Assembly (NCBI RefSeq): GCF_028372415.1 | Contig: NC_092872.1 | Coordinates: 9,368,001 to 9,432,000 of the forward strand | DNA from: Notamacropus eugenii | Lineage: Eukaryota > Chordata > Mammalia > Diprotodontia > Macropodidae | Direction: 5' to 3' | Length of the DNA stretch: 64,000 bases | Shown: in pieces, positions 63,932 through 64,000 of the stretch | Layout of the letters: the number at the start of each line of letters is the position of its first letter | Position numbering within the stretch: the first letter of the stretch is position 1 | Made by a program: the position numbers and the translations under genes | The notes under the pieces: model-generated | The model's database searches: none | The model's input: the letters and a program-made list of their open reading frames with translations, nothing else | What the model was told of the DNA's origin: nothing

Positions 63932-64000
63932 ATTATAATTATATCTATACCTATACCTATACCTATACCTATACCTATATCTATATCTATATCTATATCT
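63932..64000 (+). repeat. Hexanucleotide (CTATAC/CTATAT)n microsatellite
   Basis: Continuous tatacc units turn into tatatc units up to the window edge. Confidence 0.95.

Noticed and set aside
63932..64000. Terminal hexanucleotide repeat as telomeric or satellite DNA
   Set aside because: The unit (CTATAC/CTATAT) is not a telomere repeat and the tract is short; an ordinary microsatellite explains it.

Overview
The window is marsupial (metatherian) genomic DNA. It has vertebrate intron-exon structure and a dense background of tRNA-derived SINEs (MAR1-like), MIR/THER1-like SINEs, L2 and CR1/L3 3' ends, and L1 copies of the marsupial type. I could not decide the species.

The right two thirds (about 19.5-62.4 kb, minus strand) hold the 3' end of one large gene. 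I recognise it as OBSCN, obscurin, the giant sarcomeric Ig/Rho-GEF/kinase protein, in its long two-kinase (obscurin-B type) form. I rebuilt 23 coding exons from splice sites and reading phase. They join without a break into 1,880 residues plus the stop codon (5,643 nt after the 2-nt split codon at the first exon). In order these are: Ig domain (exons 1-2), kinase SK2 (exons 3-10), a 950-residue disordered linker in one 2.85-kb exon (exon 12), Ig (exons 14-15), FN3 (exons 16-17), kinase SK1 (exons 19-23) and the stop. The set includes a 27-bp microexon. The Rho-GEF/PH part and the Ig array must lie beyond 64,000. Intron 2 holds a decayed partial duplicate of the exon-2 acceptor region.

The left third (1-19 kb) lies downstream of OBSCN and is a nest of retroelements. 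It contains two ORF2-less L1 elements (half-L1 or HAL1-like), both minus strand, both 5'-complete and flanked by target-site duplications. The first (4942-7675) sits inside an older L1 and carries one nonsense codon in ORF1. The second (12671-15574) keeps an intact 393-codon ORF1, has two copies of a 5'UTR unit, and interrupts the reverse transcriptase of a class I endogenous retrovirus (about 9.2-18.2 kb, minus strand). That provirus is decayed, appears to lack env, and also holds a short L1 3' end. A plus-strand LTR of a second family abuts its 5' LTR; another solo copy of that family lies in OBSCN intron 9.

The introns otherwise hold L2, MIR, MAR1, CR1-like and hAT-like fragments and some expanded repeat tails. 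I saw no bacterial-type features, CRISPR arrays or tRNA/rRNA genes.
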